Shown here: piece after piece, positions 63,297 through 64,000 of the stretch | Numbering within the stretch: position 1 is the first letter of the stretch | Layout of the letters: each line of letters begins with the position of its first letter | From: Mesorhizobium shangrilense | GTDB taxonomy: Bacteria; Pseudomonadota; Alphaproteobacteria; Rhizobiales; Rhizobiaceae | Direction of reading: 5' to 3' | DNA length: 64,000 bases | Assembly: GCF_040537815.1 (NCBI RefSeq) | Contig: NZ_JBEWSZ010000001.1 | Coordinates: forward strand, 5,022,001 to 5,086,000 | Notes under the pieces: model-generated | Told to the model about the DNA's origin: nothing | Seen by the model: only the letters and a program-made list of their open reading frames with translations | Database searches by the model: none | Program-made: the position numbers and the translations under genes

Positions 63297-64000
63297 ATGT
63301 CCATTCTCGTCGACAAGAACACCAAGGTGTTGGTGCAGGGCCTGACCGGCAAGACCGGCACGTTCCACACCGAACAGGCGCTGGCCTATCACGGCACCAG
63401 GATGGTGGGCGGCATCCACCCCAAGAAGGGCGGCGAGACCTGGACCGGGTCGAAGGGCGAGAGCCTGCCGATCTTCGCCACGGTCGCCGAGGGCAAGGAA
63501 AAGACCGGCGCCAACGCTTCGGTCGTCTACGTGCCGCCGGCGGGTGCCGCCGAAGCGATCCTGGAAGCGATCGAGGCCGAGATCCCGCTGATCATCTGCA
63601 TCACCGAAGGCATCCCGGTGATGGACATGATCAAGGTCAAGGCACGGCTCGACCGCTCGACCTCGCGGCTGATCGGCCCGAACTGCCCGGGCGTGCTCAC
63701 CCCCAACGAATGCAAGATCGGCATCATGCCCGGAAACATCTTCCGCAAGGGCTCGGTCGGCGTTGTTTCGCGCTCGGGAACACTTACCTATGAGGCTGTG
63801 TTCCAGACCACCAATGTCGGCCTCGGCCAGACCACCGCCGTCGGTATTGGCGGCGACCCTGTCAAGGGCACCGAATTCATCGACGTGCTCGAGATGTTCC
63901 TCGCCGACGACGAGACCAAGTCGATCATCATGATCGGCGAGATCGGCGGTTCGGCCGAGGAAGACGCCGCGCAGTTCCTCAAAGACGAAGCCAAGCGTGG
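63297..64000 (+). CDS. sucD: succinate-CoA ligase alpha subunit, 3' partial
   Basis: The first 234 codons of sucD; the gene runs off the window. It starts [20 protein letters not shown], with the CoA-binding Rossmann domain ([20 protein letters not shown], then [14 protein letters not shown]). [20 protein letters not shown] near residue 120 and [20 protein letters not shown] near 150 are typical. The phosphorylated histidine would lie beyond the edge. The ATG at 63297 follows AAAAGGGCTCC. It pairs with sucC, two genes upstream. Confidence 0.96.
   Translation, partial: MSILVDKNTKVLVQGLTGKTGTFHTEQALAYHGTRMVGGIHPKKGGETWTGSKGESLPIFATVAEGKEKTGANASVVYVPPAGAAEAILEAIEAEIPLIICITEGIPVMDMIKVKARLDRSTSRLIGPNCPGVLTPNECKIGIMPGNIFRKGSVGVVSRSGTLTYEAVFQTTNVGLGQTTAVGIGGDPVKGTEFIDVLEMFLADDETKSIIMIGEIGGSAEEDAAQFLKDEAKR

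Overview
The window is a chromosomal segment of a GC-rich alphaproteobacterium of the order Hyphomicrobiales (Rhizobiales), most likely Mesorhizobium or a close relative. This rests on recognisable family members and gene order: a Brucella Omp19-type lipoprotein, an IalB family protein, DUF1127/DUF1223/DUF2794 proteins, dapF-mtaB-ftsY, ffh-chorismate mutase-rpsP and mdh-sucC-sucD, plus dispersed palindromic repeats of a type I associate with rhizobial genomes. The genus is inferred from memory of such genomes, not from a search. Nearly all genes are core or lineage-core; I see no insertion sequence, phage, CRISPR array, tRNA or rRNA.

Layout. 1-9.5 kb: a small-enzyme operon (SnoaL-like, RidA, VOC), leuB, a MarR/SRPBCC pair behind a perfect 16-bp palindrome, a glycosyltransferase, a DEAD-box helicase and asd. 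9.5-15 kb: GNAT, ACT and bestrophin-like proteins, then ArsR-SRPBCC-DoxX-SRPBCC behind a nested palindrome, a glycine-zipper lipoprotein, and an alpha/beta hydrolase flanked by two nearly identical terminators. 15-23.5 kb: ffh, chorismate mutase and rpsP; a metallopeptidase-like/CPBP protease/46-aa protein operon; a lytic transglycosylase; a frameshifted secreted protein; argG. 23.8-31 kb: an MHYT-GGDEF-EAL protein, a LysE exporter, rlmN coupled to two paralogous membrane proteins, a ClC channel and an IalB protein. 31-41 kb: small housekeeping enzymes, the tesA/ybbA/ybbP-like locus, a BI-1 family protein, GNAT, DUF2794 and DUF1223 proteins and two related palindromic elements. 41-47 kb: acnA divergent from ccmA-ccmB-(no ccmC)-ccmD-ccmG. 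47-60 kb: SMP-30, tautomerase, flavin enzymes, ispZ, ftsY, mtaB, dapF, an MBL-fold hydrolase, Omp19, zapE. 60-64 kb: mdh, sucC, two inserted genes, and the start of sucD at the right edge.

How the genes work together. mdh, sucC, sucD and acnA are TCA-cycle genes. asd, dapF, leuB, argG and chorismate mutase serve amino-acid biosynthesis. ffh and ftsY are the SRP targeting pair. rlmN and mtaB are radical-SAM RNA modifiers. The ccm genes serve cytochrome c maturation. The most unusual points are a dispersed palindromic repeat read in frame inside ftsY, the absence of ccmC from its usual slot, a 46-aa protein coupled to a CPBP protease, a pair of paralogous membrane proteins coupled to rlmN, and two strong palindromic operators at SRPBCC-linked regulator operons.
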